A stretch of 44,564 nucleotides of DNA from Flavobacteriaceae bacterium (GTDB taxonomy: Bacteria > Bacteroidota > Bacteroidia > Flavobacteriales > Flavobacteriaceae): NCBI GenBank assembly GCA_029942185.1, contig JAOZTK010000003.1, forward strand, positions 1 through 44,564, in the 5' to 3' direction. Below, piece after piece: positions 8,372 to 17,459 of the stretch (within the stretch, counting starts at the first letter, position 1; each line of letters starts with the position of its first letter). The translations under genes and the position numbers were made by a program. A model generated the notes under the pieces. That model had not been told where the DNA came from. It made no database searches and saw only the letters and a program-made list of their open reading frames with translations.

Positions 8372-9703
8372 TTATTTCATTCCTCCCAACATATTCATCA
8401 TACGGCTTTTACCACCGGGACCTTGCATCATCTTCATCATTTTACTCATCTGTGTAAACTGTTTCATCAATTGATTTACGTCTTGGATACTAGAGCCGGA
8501 ACCCTTAGCAATACGTTTTTTTCTACTTGCAGTGATACTCTTTGGCTCACTTCTTTCGCTAGGTGTCATGGAATAAATAATTGCCTCAATTCCTTTAAAA
8601 GCATCGTCATCCATATCGACATCTTTCATCAATTTTCCGGCGCCGGGTAGCATTCCCACTAAATCTTTCATGCTTCCCATTTTTTTAATTTGCTTAATTT
8701 GCTTTAAAAAATCATCAAATCCAAATTTGTTTTTGGCAATTTTTTTCGAAATCTTTCTTGCTTCTTCTTCGTCGTATTGTTCTTGCGCGCGTTCTACAAG
8801 AGATACTACATCACCCATTCCTAAAATACGATCAGCCATACGATCCGGATAGAAAACATCAATTGCCTCCATCTTTTCTCCTGTTCCGATAAACTTGATG
8901 GGTTTATTGACGACGGATTTAATAGATAATGCGGCACCACCACGTGTGTCACCATCTAATTTTGTCAAAACAACTCCTTCAAAGTTTAATATATCATTAA
9001 AGGATTTTGCTGTATTCACCGCATCTTGTCCCGTCATTGAATCAACGACAAATAAGGTTTCTTGCGGTTGAACTGCTTTGTGAATATTCGAAATTTCAGT
9101 CATCATTTCTTCATCGATAGCTAAACGCCCTGCAGTATCTATAATGACTGTATTTTTTCCATTTTCCTTTGCGTATTTAATCGCATTTTTTGCTATTGCA
9201 ACCGGATTTTTATTTTCAGGTTCGCTGTATACTTCAACGCCAATTTGTTCACCCACAACTTGTAATTGTGTAATCGCAGCAGGTCGGTATACATCACAAG
9301 CAACTAAGAGTGGTTTTTTATTTTTTTTGTTCTTAAGAAAATTTGCTAGTTTTCCGGCAAATGTCGTTTTACCGGAACCTTGTAAACCTGACATTAATAT
9401 GATTGTAGGTAATCCTGATAAGTCAACACCTACTGTTTCACCTCCCATTAACTCAGTGAGTTCGTCTTTTACTATTTTAACAAGTAACTGACTGGGATTT
9501 AAAGTAGTCAATACATTTGCACCAATGGCTTTCTCCTTGATTCTTTTGGTGAAATCCCTAGCGATTTTAAAATTGACATCGGCATCTAAAAGTGCCCTAC
9601 GCACTTCTTTAAGAGTTTCTGCTACATTTACTTCTGTGATCTTCCCATGACCTTTAAGAACATGAAAAGCTTTATCTAATTTGTCGCTTAAATTATTAAA
9701 CAT
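8372..9703 (-). CDS. ffh: Signal recognition particle protein Ffh
   Basis: Ffh binds signal peptides on nascent chains and, with SRP RNA and FtsY, delivers ribosomes to the inner membrane. The N domain starts MFNNLSDKLDKAF. The G domain has GLQGSGKTT, DTAGRL and TKLDGDTRGGA. The Met-rich M domain forms the C-terminus (MKMMQGPGG...). I start it at the ATG at 9703 (443 residues). The longer frame would need a TTG at 9715 and would add four residues not typical of the family. It lies downstream of tRNA-Leu on the same strand. Identification is firm. Confidence 0.97.
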   Translation of the reverse strand: MFNNLSDKLDKAFHVLKGHGKITEVNVAETLKEVRRALLDADVNFKIARDFTKRIKEKAIGANVLTTLNPSQLLVKIVKDELTELMGGETVGVDLSGLPTIILMSGLQGSGKTTFAGKLANFLKNKKNKKPLLVACDVYRPAAITQLQVVGEQIGVEVYSEPENKNPVAIAKNAIKYAKENGKNTVIIDTAGRLAIDEEMMTEISNIHKAVQPQETLFVVDSMTGQDAVNTAKSFNDILNFEGVVLTKLDGDTRGGAALSIKSVVNKPIKFIGTGEKMEAIDVFYPDRMADRILGMGDVVSLVERAQEQYDEEEARKISKKIAKNKFGFDDFLKQIKQIKKMGSMKDLVGMLPGAGKLMKDVDMDDDAFKGIEAIIYSMTPSERSEPKSITASRKKRIAKGSGSSIQDVNQLMKQFTQMSKMMKMMQGPGGKSRMMNMLGGMK

Positions 9704-9795
9704 ATATCTATTCAATTAGTTTTGTGTGATTCAGAATTAAGAAACAAATGGAAAATCTCATCTTTTATTCTTAGCTCTTTGGCCTTCTAAAGTTG

Positions 9796-9880
9796 TGCGC
9801 ACAACAGGACTTGAACCTGCACGGACTATACGTCCACTAACCCCTCAAGCTAGCGTGTCTACCAATTTCACCATGTGCGC
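9796..9880 (-). tRNA. tRNA-Leu (anticodon GAG)
   Basis: An 85-nt class II tRNA. The acceptor stem GCGCACA pairs with TGTGCGC; the anticodon stem CTAGC/GTTAG has one G-U pair and the loop TTGAGGG, giving anticodon GAG (9844-9846). The long variable arm GGAC/GTCC and T-arm AGGTTCAAGTCCT fit tRNA-Leu. The discriminator is A. CCA is not encoded (the DNA continues CAA), so it must be added by CCA transferase. It reads Leu codons CUC/CUU. Confidence 0.95.
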
Positions 9881-9890
9881 TTTAATAAGA

Positions 9891-9922
9891 TTGGCAAAAT
9901 TACATAATTTTATTCATATTTG
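9891..9922 (+). promoter_or_regulatory. Predicted promoter of aroK
   Basis: A -33-like TTGG (9891-9894) and a -7-like CATATTTG (9915-9922) are 20 bp apart, one base off the TAnnTTTG consensus. Transcription would start near 9929, giving a leader of about 10 nt. The site lies directly behind the tRNA-Leu 5' end, so the two units diverge from here. Confidence 0.5.
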
Positions 9923-9939
9923 TACTCAATTTAAAGCAG

Positions 9940-10566
9940 ATGCAAAAAGATAAAAAAGAAGTCTCTAAGGTTGTGTCAAAACAGTTATTTTCAAAACCAA
10001 AGAGCAAGGGAATTAGACCTTTACTGATTAGTTCGGACTTCCGACACTTGAATAAAATTGTGCTATTAGGATATATGGCCAGTGGTAAAACTAGTGTAGG
10101 GCGGGAATTAGCTGATGATTTGAACCGATCGTTTATTGATTTAGACGCCTATATCGCCAAAAAAGAAAATTTATCTATTTCTGAATTGTTTTCTAAAAAG
10201 GGAGAAACTTTTTTTAGAGAAAAAGAGTTTAAATATTTAAAAGAAATACTGAATCGTGAAGACTCTTGTGTTTTAGCATTAGGTGGAGGAACTCCCCTGA
10301 TTAAAGGAGTGATGAAATTAATAAATGCTAAAAGTTTCAGTATATACCTAAAAGCAAGTACAAACACTTTATACAATCGTTTACGACCGGAAACAGTAGA
10401 ACGTCCTTTGCTTACGAATATTCCTGAAGGTTTTTTGCAAGAGTATATCCAAGAGCATGTAGCAAGAAGGGAAAAGTATTATAAGAAAGCCGACTTGTCT
10501 ATTGCTGTGGATGATTTGAGTATCAGTGAAATTATCCTATTAATTAAAAATACAATAAGAGATTAA
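9940..10566 (+). CDS. aroK: Shikimate kinase
   Basis: AroK phosphorylates shikimate at the 3-OH with ATP in the chorismate/aromatic amino acid pathway (cytosol). The P-loop GYMASGKT is at residues 44-51. FIDLDAYIA supplies the shikimate-binding Asp, and LALGGGTPL is the GGG motif. RLRPETVERPLL is the lid, with its conserved Arg. The family normally begins just before the P-loop; here there are about 36 extra basic residues from the ATG at 9940. A TTG at 10048 would give the usual length. The predicted promoter sits just upstream of 9940 and supports the longer form. Function is firm; the start is uncertain. Confidence 0.93.
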   Translation: MQKDKKEVSKVVSKQLFSKPKSKGIRPLLISSDFRHLNKIVLLGYMASGKTSVGRELADDLNRSFIDLDAYIAKKENLSISELFSKKGETFFREKEFKYLKEILNREDSCVLALGGGTPLIKGVMKLINAKSFSIYLKASTNTLYNRLRPETVERPLLTNIPEGFLQEYIQEHVARREKYYKKADLSIAVDDLSISEIILLIKNTIRD

Positions 10567-10633
10567 TTTGAATATAAGACTACTTCTCTAAGCTAAGACT
10601 GATTTTTTTCGATTATTAACTTATCCGGAACTT

Positions 10634-12325
10634 TTATTCCACAAGGAAATGCTGTTCCTTCCGAATAAAATCACCCGAAGCATTATGAGCTTCCAAAACC
10701 ACTTTAAATAATCCTTTGAGATCGGAGGTATAGAACTCAATTGTTTTGGAACTCGACTCAATTTCAATATCAGATTTCCAGTAAAGTTGCGATCTAAAAT
10801 CAGGGATTCTTTTAAGCTTTCCGGGAATACTATAATCGATACTATAAACTTGCTTTTCCTTTTGTGGAGCATGTATGATTCTTTTTAAGACGTAATCTTT
10901 GGAACCGGCCGGAGCAAAGTTTTCTTTTTTGGTTATAAAAGATAAAATTCCTTTATAAATCTTTGGACCATAAAAATATACCTCGTCAATAAGTTCGATA
11001 CTTTTTATATCAAAAGAAGACATATTGATAATGGTTTCGTGATTCTGTATAGGGAATCCATCTATTAATACAAGAGGTTCAAGCTCAGGTAATTTGCTCA
11101 ACAAATGATTTTGTACATTGTTAATGTCAAAATAGTAATGTCCATTTTTTCTCTTTATCGAAGCGTTTTTTATTATCTCAATAAACGTTTCTCTAAGTGT
11201 TGGGAAACGATTATAATCATCTAAAATGTACTTTTTCTTTGCCGTATGGAAAAATATTTTTGATTGATTTTCTGCGATGAATTTATCTTCCTTTAATTTA
11301 TAAAATGCATTATCAATTTGAGTATCGATACTTTTTTCTATCAGATAATTTTCTAAATTTGAGTTAAGAACAATCCGTTTAAAACTTAAATTGTTTAAAA
11401 ATGGAAATTCCTTTTTATCTTCAATTAGCGAATATTCAGATCTATTCTCATTTATAATTTGCGTAACTAGAAAGCCACTTTTATAAGGAGCATCTAAAAC
11501 AAAAAAGTAGGCTCCTTGTTCGTTTGTCAATACATTTTTATACAGAGAAGTATTTCCGGATATGGAAAGGGCAACAATGATATTCGATGCCGGTTCCTTT
11601 GTTTTTGTGTTAATTACTTTTCCTTGGATTACTTCACCACGAATTTCCGGAATATAAAAAGGCTGGTCATTAAATTGCTTATTTGTGCTGAATTCCTTAC
11701 TAGCTCCGGAAGGGAATAGTACAGGTTCTTGTTTTCGTACCGATATCATGTAATTCCCCTTAAAATTTACAGGCAACAAATCAGCGATATTTAGTTGAAC
11801 CTTACTTCTCGTAGGGTAGCTCTTTAATTTATTCGTAGGATTGGATACAAATAAGCTGTCTAGGGATAGCTCAATTTTCGGCAATTTTAAATTGTTTTCT
11901 GATTTAAAGTAGGGATTAATAATAAAAATATCTGTTTCAGAATAGGGATTCTTTCCATTGTTTAAAGACCAATTTGAGTAGGAAATAAGTTTGTAAACAC
12001 CTGTTTCAAGACTTGTTGGAATAAAAAAATCTCCATGGCCCATTCCATCTTCTAATTTGATTTTTAGTTGAGAAACGATGGTCTTGTTATCAGCAATAAG
12101 CTGTATATATGCTATTTTACTGATAGCACTGATCTCTTGTGATTTTTGTAAAAAACTATAGGTTTTAAAATATAGTGATTCACCAACCATTAAGAGATTG
12201 GTATTCACGGAAGTTTTAATCTCTTCCTTAGGAATATTTTTTAACAAAACACCGGATTGACTTAAGCCGATAAAAGGTGTACTTATAAAAATAAGTATGA
12301 CAAAAAATTTAAATAATTTTACCAA
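10634..12325 (-). CDS. MG2/carboxypeptidase-regulatory/plug-like outer-envelope protein
   Basis: A 563-residue exported protein with a signal peptide ending near GLSQ-SG. Residues about 25-140 look like an MG2-type beta domain (NLLMVGESLYFKTYSF, ...TGVYKLISY). At about 235-310 is a carboxypeptidase-regulatory-like domain (GEVIQGKVINTKTKEPA). About 400-470 resembles a TonB plug: LVLIDGFPI, then IKSIELIDEVYFYGPKIYKG. No barrel follows. The only plausible start is TTG (12323-12325), because a stop codon lies two codons upstream and the next Met removes the signal peptide. The start overlaps the end of the DUF4249 gene, so translation is likely coupled. It probably works with the TonB receptor operon; substrate unknown. 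Confidence 0.7.
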   Translation of the reverse strand: MVKLFKFFVILIFISTPFIGLSQSGVLLKNIPKEEIKTSVNTNLLMVGESLYFKTYSFLQKSQEISAISKIAYIQLIADNKTIVSQLKIKLEDGMGHGDFFIPTSLETGVYKLISYSNWSLNNGKNPYSETDIFIINPYFKSENNLKLPKIELSLDSLFVSNPTNKLKSYPTRSKVQLNIADLLPVNFKGNYMISVRKQEPVLFPSGASKEFSTNKQFNDQPFYIPEIRGEVIQGKVINTKTKEPASNIIVALSISGNTSLYKNVLTNEQGAYFFVLDAPYKSGFLVTQIINENRSEYSLIEDKKEFPFLNNLSFKRIVLNSNLENYLIEKSIDTQIDNAFYKLKEDKFIAENQSKIFFHTAKKKYILDDYNRFPTLRETFIEIIKNASIKRKNGHYYFDINNVQNHLLSKLPELEPLVLIDGFPIQNHETIINMSSFDIKSIELIDEVYFYGPKIYKGILSFITKKENFAPAGSKDYVLKRIIHAPQKEKQVYSIDYSIPGKLKRIPDFRSQLYWKSDIEIESSSKTIEFYTSDLKGLFKVVLEAHNASGDFIRKEQHFLVE

Positions 12326-13506
12326 AATTCAGGGATTATATTAGATGAATAAGTGGTACAATCACCACATTCCGGGTTTACAAAAGTATATATTGGTTGT
12401 GTCAAATCTTTTTCAACAAATCTAAATGGTTTTTGACCACTTAAAATAGATTTTATAAGAATCCGATCGTTTCTATCGCCATCGAGTGATGTGTTATCAT
12501 TATAGTCTAGCGTATAAACAATACACTCATAAGGATATTGGGGTTTTGGAAAATCAAAATCTGAATAACTGAGAAATATTCGTTTCGAAGAGATCGAATT
12601 AGCTTCAAAAAAACCTATAACTTTTTCATCGCTATCGACGGAGTGAACATTCCCAATGACAAAACCGGGTTGTGTTTCTAATAACAAATTTTCCACACTT
12701 CCTAAATCACGTAATGTCTTATAAAAAAAGTAAGTATCTCTAGTCAATACGTATTGCTTTACTAAAATACTGTATCGATTTCTAATTTTATGATTTGTTT
12801 TTTCTAAAAAATTTACAGGAAAACTCAAATTGTTATCATCGGCGACTTCAAAAACATTCGACAGAATAAATTTTGATGAGTTTTCGGTAGTATAACAGGT
12901 GCTGTCATCCTCATCTTTTGGATATATAATTAAATCGAATTCTCCATAAAGTCCATTTTCGATTCGGATATCGAAAATACTCAAGTACTCTGAAGGAATT
13001 ATGCTTTCATAGGTCTCCTCAAATTCATATCTATAAAATTCAGAATTATCAGCATTTGAATTCACTGTTGCATAAATTTGAACCCCTTCTGCGCCATTAA
13101 TTGTTTCCGTTTGTGCATAGAGGTTTTCAATGGCGTTTTGTGTTGTTAAATCAACGGGTTGTGATTCATAACGCTTTCCATCGGATGTGCTTATAAATAA
13201 TTGATAAGATGTATCCGGCTGGGCTGCAAACTCAATATTGGAGCTATAGACTCCGTTGCTGCTTTCATGAAAACTAAAGACTTCTTGATGGCTGTCCTCA
13301 ATCCAAATAGTTGCATTTGATTCACTGATTTCATCAATCTGCTCAATTCTTTGCGCTCTAGATAATTTAATTTTTTGAACGGAGACAACATCATTGATTC
13401 TTCCTTCAATAATCAAAACATCTTCATATGTTTCAGTTTCAATTCTGTGAGGTTCAACACAATTGTAAAAACTGAATAAGATTACTATTAATAAAATAAT
13501 TCTCAT
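12319..13506 (-). CDS. DUF4249 family lipoprotein
   Basis: A 395-residue protein with a lipoprotein signal MRIILLIVILFSFYNC (Cys16). The start of the mature region, EDVLIIEGRINDVVSVQKIKLSR, and the later Ig-like repeats match DUF4249 as I know it, as does the C-terminal ECGDCTTYSSN segment. Such lipoproteins are regularly encoded next to SusC-like TonB receptors in Bacteroidota and may act as surface partners of the receptor; no ligand is established. It starts 4 bp after the receptor gene and overlaps the next gene by 7 bp, so all are in one operon. Family call is good. Confidence 0.82.
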   Translation of the reverse strand: MRIILLIVILFSFYNCVEPHRIETETYEDVLIIEGRINDVVSVQKIKLSRAQRIEQIDEISESNATIWIEDSHQEVFSFHESSNGVYSSNIEFAAQPDTSYQLFISTSDGKRYESQPVDLTTQNAIENLYAQTETINGAEGVQIYATVNSNADNSEFYRYEFEETYESIIPSEYLSIFDIRIENGLYGEFDLIIYPKDEDDSTCYTTENSSKFILSNVFEVADDNNLSFPVNFLEKTNHKIRNRYSILVKQYVLTRDTYFFYKTLRDLGSVENLLLETQPGFVIGNVHSVDSDEKVIGFFEANSISSKRIFLSYSDFDFPKPQYPYECIVYTLDYNDNTSLDGDRNDRILIKSILSGQKPFRFVEKDLTQPIYTFVNPECGDCTTYSSNIIPEFW

Positions 13507-13509
13507 TTT

Positions 13510-16272
13510 TTAAAATTTAAAATTATAGGTAATTGTCGGAATCGGAACTGAAAAAATAAGGGTTTTATACGCCTTAATTTCTCCATCTTCATTAACAAAA
13601 TAAATAGAATAAGGATTGTTCCTTCCGAAAACATTATACACGGAAATATTCCAAAAACTATGAGCTAATTTTTTTACTTTATGATTCCCCTCTATATTAA
13701 TTCCAAAATCGAATCTATAGTAGTCGGGAATGCGATATTGGTTTCTGTCACTGTATAAAACTTGCTCAATACCCGCATAAGTATACCTACCTACAGGATA
13801 GGTTATGGGTCTGCCTGTTTGATAAACAAAGTTCATAGAGAAGCTGTATCTCTTTGTCAATTTATAATTTGCGATGACATTTAAGTCATGAGGTCTATCG
13901 TGATTAGTCGGAAAATAAGCGCCGTCATTAACTCTGTCAACAAGAAATTCACTGTCTAACTTCATCAAAGACCTCGAATAGGAATAACCGATCCAACCAT
14001 TGAGTTTCCCCTTTTTCTTTTTCAACAAAATTTCAGCGCCATAGGCTTCTCCTTCACCTTGTAATAATTCAGTCTCTAAGTTCTCATTTAGCAATAGTTC
14101 AGCACCAACTTTAAAATCCAAGATATCTTTCATTTTTTTATAATAGCCTTCCAAACTAAACTCATAGGTTTTATCTTTAAAATAGCTAAATAAACCAAGA
14201 GAGTACTGATCAGATTTCTGAGGAGCAATGTTTAAATTTGATAATTTCCAGCTATCTACCGGTGAAGCAGTCGTATTACTCGACATCATGTGTATATATT
14301 GAACGGTATTATTGTAGGCTGCTTTGATTGAAATATCAGGATTGATAGCATACCTTATAGAAGCTCTAACTTCCGGATTTCCATAGGATTTTATTTTTTC
14401 ATAATTGCCGTATTCTCTTGTTTCCAAAATTGTTTCTTCACTGAGTGGGTAATTTGGATCGTACACATTTTGTATTCCTTCACCTAAAGACAAGTAATAC
14501 GAATATCGAATACCTAAATCCAACAAAAACTTATCGTTTATTTTAAATTTATCGCTGATAAAAAGAGCAGATTCCAAACCTTTTTCTTGGGCTTGCTTTC
14601 GGAACAAAACGTCGGAATTAGCATCCAGAGGATTGATTTCCCCAGGGTTAATTATATAGAGTTTACTACTCAATCCATAATCGATTTTGTGCTTGGAATT
14701 GATTGTTTTTGTAAAGAGTGTTTTAAACTGTGTCTCATTTATATTGAATCCAAAATCGAAATTATCAGTATAGTTTCCATCATTTATGATATTAAATTGA
14801 TATTGGCTGTTATACAATTGAAAGGAGGCTTTATTCTTAGTATTAAATGCATGTTTTAACTCAAGTGATGCTATTCTGTTGCTGTATTTATAAGTTGAGT
14901 CCGATGCGATGCTAAAAGCATCATTGCTGTAATAGGCAGTAGCCTTTAAGCTAGTTTTATCACCAATCGCATGATCATATCTAAGGATAGCATCTAGGAA
15001 ATTCGCATGGCTTTTAATCGGTTCTGATTTTGTAATGGATTTTAAAAGCCAATCCGAATAGGTCATTCTAAAGCCGGTGAGCAGTCCTACTTTATCTTCT
15101 TTTAAAGGGATTTCTAAAACGAGATTTCCGGTGATGGGACTTATACTTCCTTCTCCTGAAAATTCTTTTTTATTTACGGATTTGGACTCCATATCAATAA
15201 CGGAAGATAAACGTCCACCATGATCGGCAGAAATACTTCCTTTGTATAAATTTACACTACCGGTAGTAAAAGGATTTATAGCGGAAAACATGCCAAAAAG
15301 ATGTGAAGGATTGTAAATAATTGCATTGTCTAAAAGGATTAAATTTTGGTCTGCTTTACCACCTCTGACATTAAATCCATAGGATCCTTCACCCGCTGTT
15401 TTAACTCCGGGCATGGTAGTGGCAATTTTAAGAATATCCCTATCACCCAAAACAAGCGGAATGGTTTTTATACCTTTGATATCTATATTTGTAATTCCGA
15501 CAACTGCTTCTTTAATAAAATCGTTCTTTTTTGAAGTAACGATGACTTCATCTAATCTTTCTGTACTTTCTTTAATAATAAAATCAAGTTTTCCTTCTCC
15601 ATAAACTATCACACTCTTTTTAATGGCATCAAATCCGATTACTTTTGTTTCAAAAACATTTAAACCTGTAGGGGCTTTTAGCAAATAATAACCGTTTTTG
15701 TCGGTTGTTGTTTTGACGCTACTCCCTTTAATATATACTAATAGATCTGCTATTGGCCTACCCGTTTCCTGATCTCTGACATATCCGTATACTTTATGTT
15801 TGGAATCACTATTATCCGATGATTCTTTTCCTATTATTATATAGTTCCCTTTATTTTCGGAAATAAATTGTTTTTGAAAGATTGGTGTATTCTTTATCAC
15901 TTTTGCCACCTCATCCTTACGCTCCTTAAAATAATTAATAGGCAAATTCCTTCTAATTATACTGTTGTTAGTGATAATAATATCATTATCACGAATAAAA
16001 TAATTAACAGAAGTTGCCTGTAATAAATCTTTTAAAATAAAATGTATTGATTGATTTGAATAATTCTTAGAATAGGTTTTTTTATCAAGTGTGTGTTCAT
16101 CAAAATAAAAAGAAAAATTTGAATTGTCTTCAATCGCTATAAATACATCTTTTAATTCGAGATTTGAAAATGCAACAGAATAGGATTTATCCAGTTGTGC
16201 AAACATCATTTGTGTTAAAAAGAATGTATAAAAAAGCAGGTGCAGTTTGGAGAAAAAAGATTTTATATCCAT
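13510..16272 (-). CDS. TonB-dependent outer-membrane receptor with STN domain
   Basis: A 920-residue receptor. After the signal peptide (ends near MMFAQ) is a secretin/TonB N-terminal (STN) domain, residues about 30-100 (LKDVFIAIEDNSNFSFYF...). A carboxypeptidase-regulatory-like domain (KVYGYVRDQETGRPIADLLVY) follows, then a plug at about 240-365 (MPGVKTAGEGSYGFNVRGG, LYKGSISADHGGRLSSV) and a 22-strand-type barrel ending in a terminal aromatic (KF). It imports a ligand using TonB/ExbBD energy. STN domains often signal to anti-sigma factors, but no sigma/anti-sigma pair is adjacent. Ligand unknown. The operon order on the minus strand is 236-aa protein, receptor, DUF4249, MG2/plug-like protein. 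Confidence 0.93.
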   Translation of the reverse strand: MDIKSFFSKLHLLFYTFFLTQMMFAQLDKSYSVAFSNLELKDVFIAIEDNSNFSFYFDEHTLDKKTYSKNYSNQSIHFILKDLLQATSVNYFIRDNDIIITNNSIIRRNLPINYFKERKDEVAKVIKNTPIFQKQFISENKGNYIIIGKESSDNSDSKHKVYGYVRDQETGRPIADLLVYIKGSSVKTTTDKNGYYLLKAPTGLNVFETKVIGFDAIKKSVIVYGEGKLDFIIKESTERLDEVIVTSKKNDFIKEAVVGITNIDIKGIKTIPLVLGDRDILKIATTMPGVKTAGEGSYGFNVRGGKADQNLILLDNAIIYNPSHLFGMFSAINPFTTGSVNLYKGSISADHGGRLSSVIDMESKSVNKKEFSGEGSISPITGNLVLEIPLKEDKVGLLTGFRMTYSDWLLKSITKSEPIKSHANFLDAILRYDHAIGDKTSLKATAYYSNDAFSIASDSTYKYSNRIASLELKHAFNTKNKASFQLYNSQYQFNIINDGNYTDNFDFGFNINETQFKTLFTKTINSKHKIDYGLSSKLYIINPGEINPLDANSDVLFRKQAQEKGLESALFISDKFKINDKFLLDLGIRYSYYLSLGEGIQNVYDPNYPLSEETILETREYGNYEKIKSYGNPEVRASIRYAINPDISIKAAYNNTVQYIHMMSSNTTASPVDSWKLSNLNIAPQKSDQYSLGLFSYFKDKTYEFSLEGYYKKMKDILDFKVGAELLLNENLETELLQGEGEAYGAEILLKKKKGKLNGWIGYSYSRSLMKLDSEFLVDRVNDGAYFPTNHDRPHDLNVIANYKLTKRYSFSMNFVYQTGRPITYPVGRYTYAGIEQVLYSDRNQYRIPDYYRFDFGINIEGNHKVKKLAHSFWNISVYNVFGRNNPYSIYFVNEDGEIKAYKTLIFSVPIPTITYNFKF

Positions 16273-16277
16273 CGATA

Positions 16278-16988
16278 TTATAGATTATCTAAATGTTTAA
16301 AAAGTTTCGTTAAAAATGAAGCGTTCAGTAATATTCCTCGTTTGTACATTTTTTTTATGATTTTGGAATATTCAGGAAGTACTTTTAAAATATCTTTACG
16401 TGAGTTGATTGTATAGTAGACTCCTTTGTACTTAAACAGGAAAGTAATTTTATCATTAAAATAGTAGCCGATGTAATCACCTTTCAGTACCTCATGTCTT
16501 AATTTGTTGTGTTTTGCCAATAATTCAAATGATTTTCCTGTGTATATTTTCTCAAAAATTCCATTTCCGTATAGTTTGTTCAGGGAACGATTCTTCTTTA
16601 AAACGACAAATTGATGCTGTCCAATTTCAAATTTATCGATCATTTGAGAATTCAATTTTAATGTAAAATTGTTTTGTTGATTAATATATTTCACAAGCAC
16701 ATGGTCGTTATAAACATCGTATTTAATCTTTTTAGTATAGGGTTGATTATTGTAGATAACAAAAGCATCTATAAAGTCGGATTGCTCAAAATAGATATGA
16801 CTGTTGTCTATGATTCGTGTTTGAGTGTTTGCATTGTAACCGTTGTTAATACTATTATTTTCTTCGCCTATATAACGATCAAATAATTGATAGTACGTAT
16901 CCGTCGATGAGTTGTGTTGACTAAAAATAAGCGAACTTGTGAACAAGAAAAATAATGCAAAAAAATACGAGAGTTTATAGTGAAACAT
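16278..16988 (-). CDS. Exported hypothetical protein, first gene of the TonB operon
   Basis: A 236-residue protein with a signal peptide (MFHYKLSYFFALFFLFTSSLIFSQ). Mature residues about 40-180 are rich in aromatic and charged residues with beta-like spacing (FVIYNNQPYTKKIKYDVYND, GDYIGYYF). The C-terminus is helical and basic (SKIIKKMYKRGILLNASFL). I do not recognise the family. It ends 5 bp before the TonB receptor start and follows the predicted promoter, so it leads that operon. It occupies the place where a regulator might be expected, but it has no DNA-binding or FecR-like feature. A periplasmic or surface accessory role is inferred from position only. Confidence 0.6.
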   Translation of the reverse strand: MFHYKLSYFFALFFLFTSSLIFSQHNSSTDTYYQLFDRYIGEENNSINNGYNANTQTRIIDNSHIYFEQSDFIDAFVIYNNQPYTKKIKYDVYNDHVLVKYINQQNNFTLKLNSQMIDKFEIGQHQFVVLKKNRSLNKLYGNGIFEKIYTGKSFELLAKHNKLRHEVLKGDYIGYYFNDKITFLFKYKGVYYTINSRKDILKVLPEYSKIIKKMYKRGILLNASFLTKLFKHLDNL

Positions 16989-17054
16989 AAAATGTGATTA
17001 AAAAATGTATTCTGTGAGATTCAGTGCGAATATCTTCTGATAAAATTGAACGCA

Positions 17055-17062
17055 CAAAACTA
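17055..17062 (-). promoter_or_regulatory. Predicted -7 element of the TonB operon
   Basis: On the minus strand this reads TAGTTTTG, a full match to TAnnTTTG. A start near 17048 would give a leader of about 60 nt before the gene at 16988. The -33 box is weak: no TTTG stands at the standard distance. Confidence 0.4.
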
Positions 17063-17444
17063 TACTAATTATAGCTATAAACCTTAAACTATTTGTTAAA
17101 AAAAAACAAAACAAATTTGTAGGAGTTAGCGCATGCTAAACGGAGTTTATCTAGGTTAGTTAAGTAGCACTTTACATTTTATTTTGCAAACAAAAGCTTT
17201 GTTGAGATATAAAAGAATTGATTGGTCTTTTATCAAATATTTGTGTACTTTTTTCAGTTGATAGTCAAAGTGCAAAATAGAGCTGTTATTACATTTTAAA
17301 CCTGTATTCTATAATTAAATCCGGTTTAAATAATCACTATATGCACATCCTTTTTGGTTGATGATTGCGTTAGTTTACAATCTTAATCTTATCACAAAAT
17401 CAAATAGCTTTTGGTTCAGAGAATAATATGGCGATTTTTTTTTA

Positions 17445-17452
17445 TATTTTTG
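17445..17452 (+). promoter_or_regulatory. Predicted -7 element of lpxD (near-leaderless)
   Basis: TATTTTTG is a full match to the Bacteroidota -7 consensus, only seven bases before the lpxD ATG at 17460. The transcript would begin within a few bases of the start codon. No good -33 match exists at about 19 bp; TTTG at 17410-17413 is too far away. Confidence 0.4.
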
Positions 17453-17459
17453 CACACAA

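Larger units (their letters stand above)
16989..17459. other. Divergent promoter region between the TonB operon and the lpx cluster
   Basis: No gene is visible in this 471-bp AT-rich region. It holds a perfect TAnnTTTG element for the minus-strand TonB operon (17055-17062), a small palindrome ATAGCTAT near 17071-17078, and a perfect TAnnTTTG element just before lpxD (17445-17452). The middle (about 17100-17440) has no structure I could support; GCATGC near 17132 is too short to mean much. Confidence 0.6.

Noticed and set aside
9704-9715. Upstream TTG start for ffh, adding four residues
   Set aside because: The ATG at 9703 gives the family-typical N-terminus MFNNLSDKLDKAF; the TTG extension has no support.
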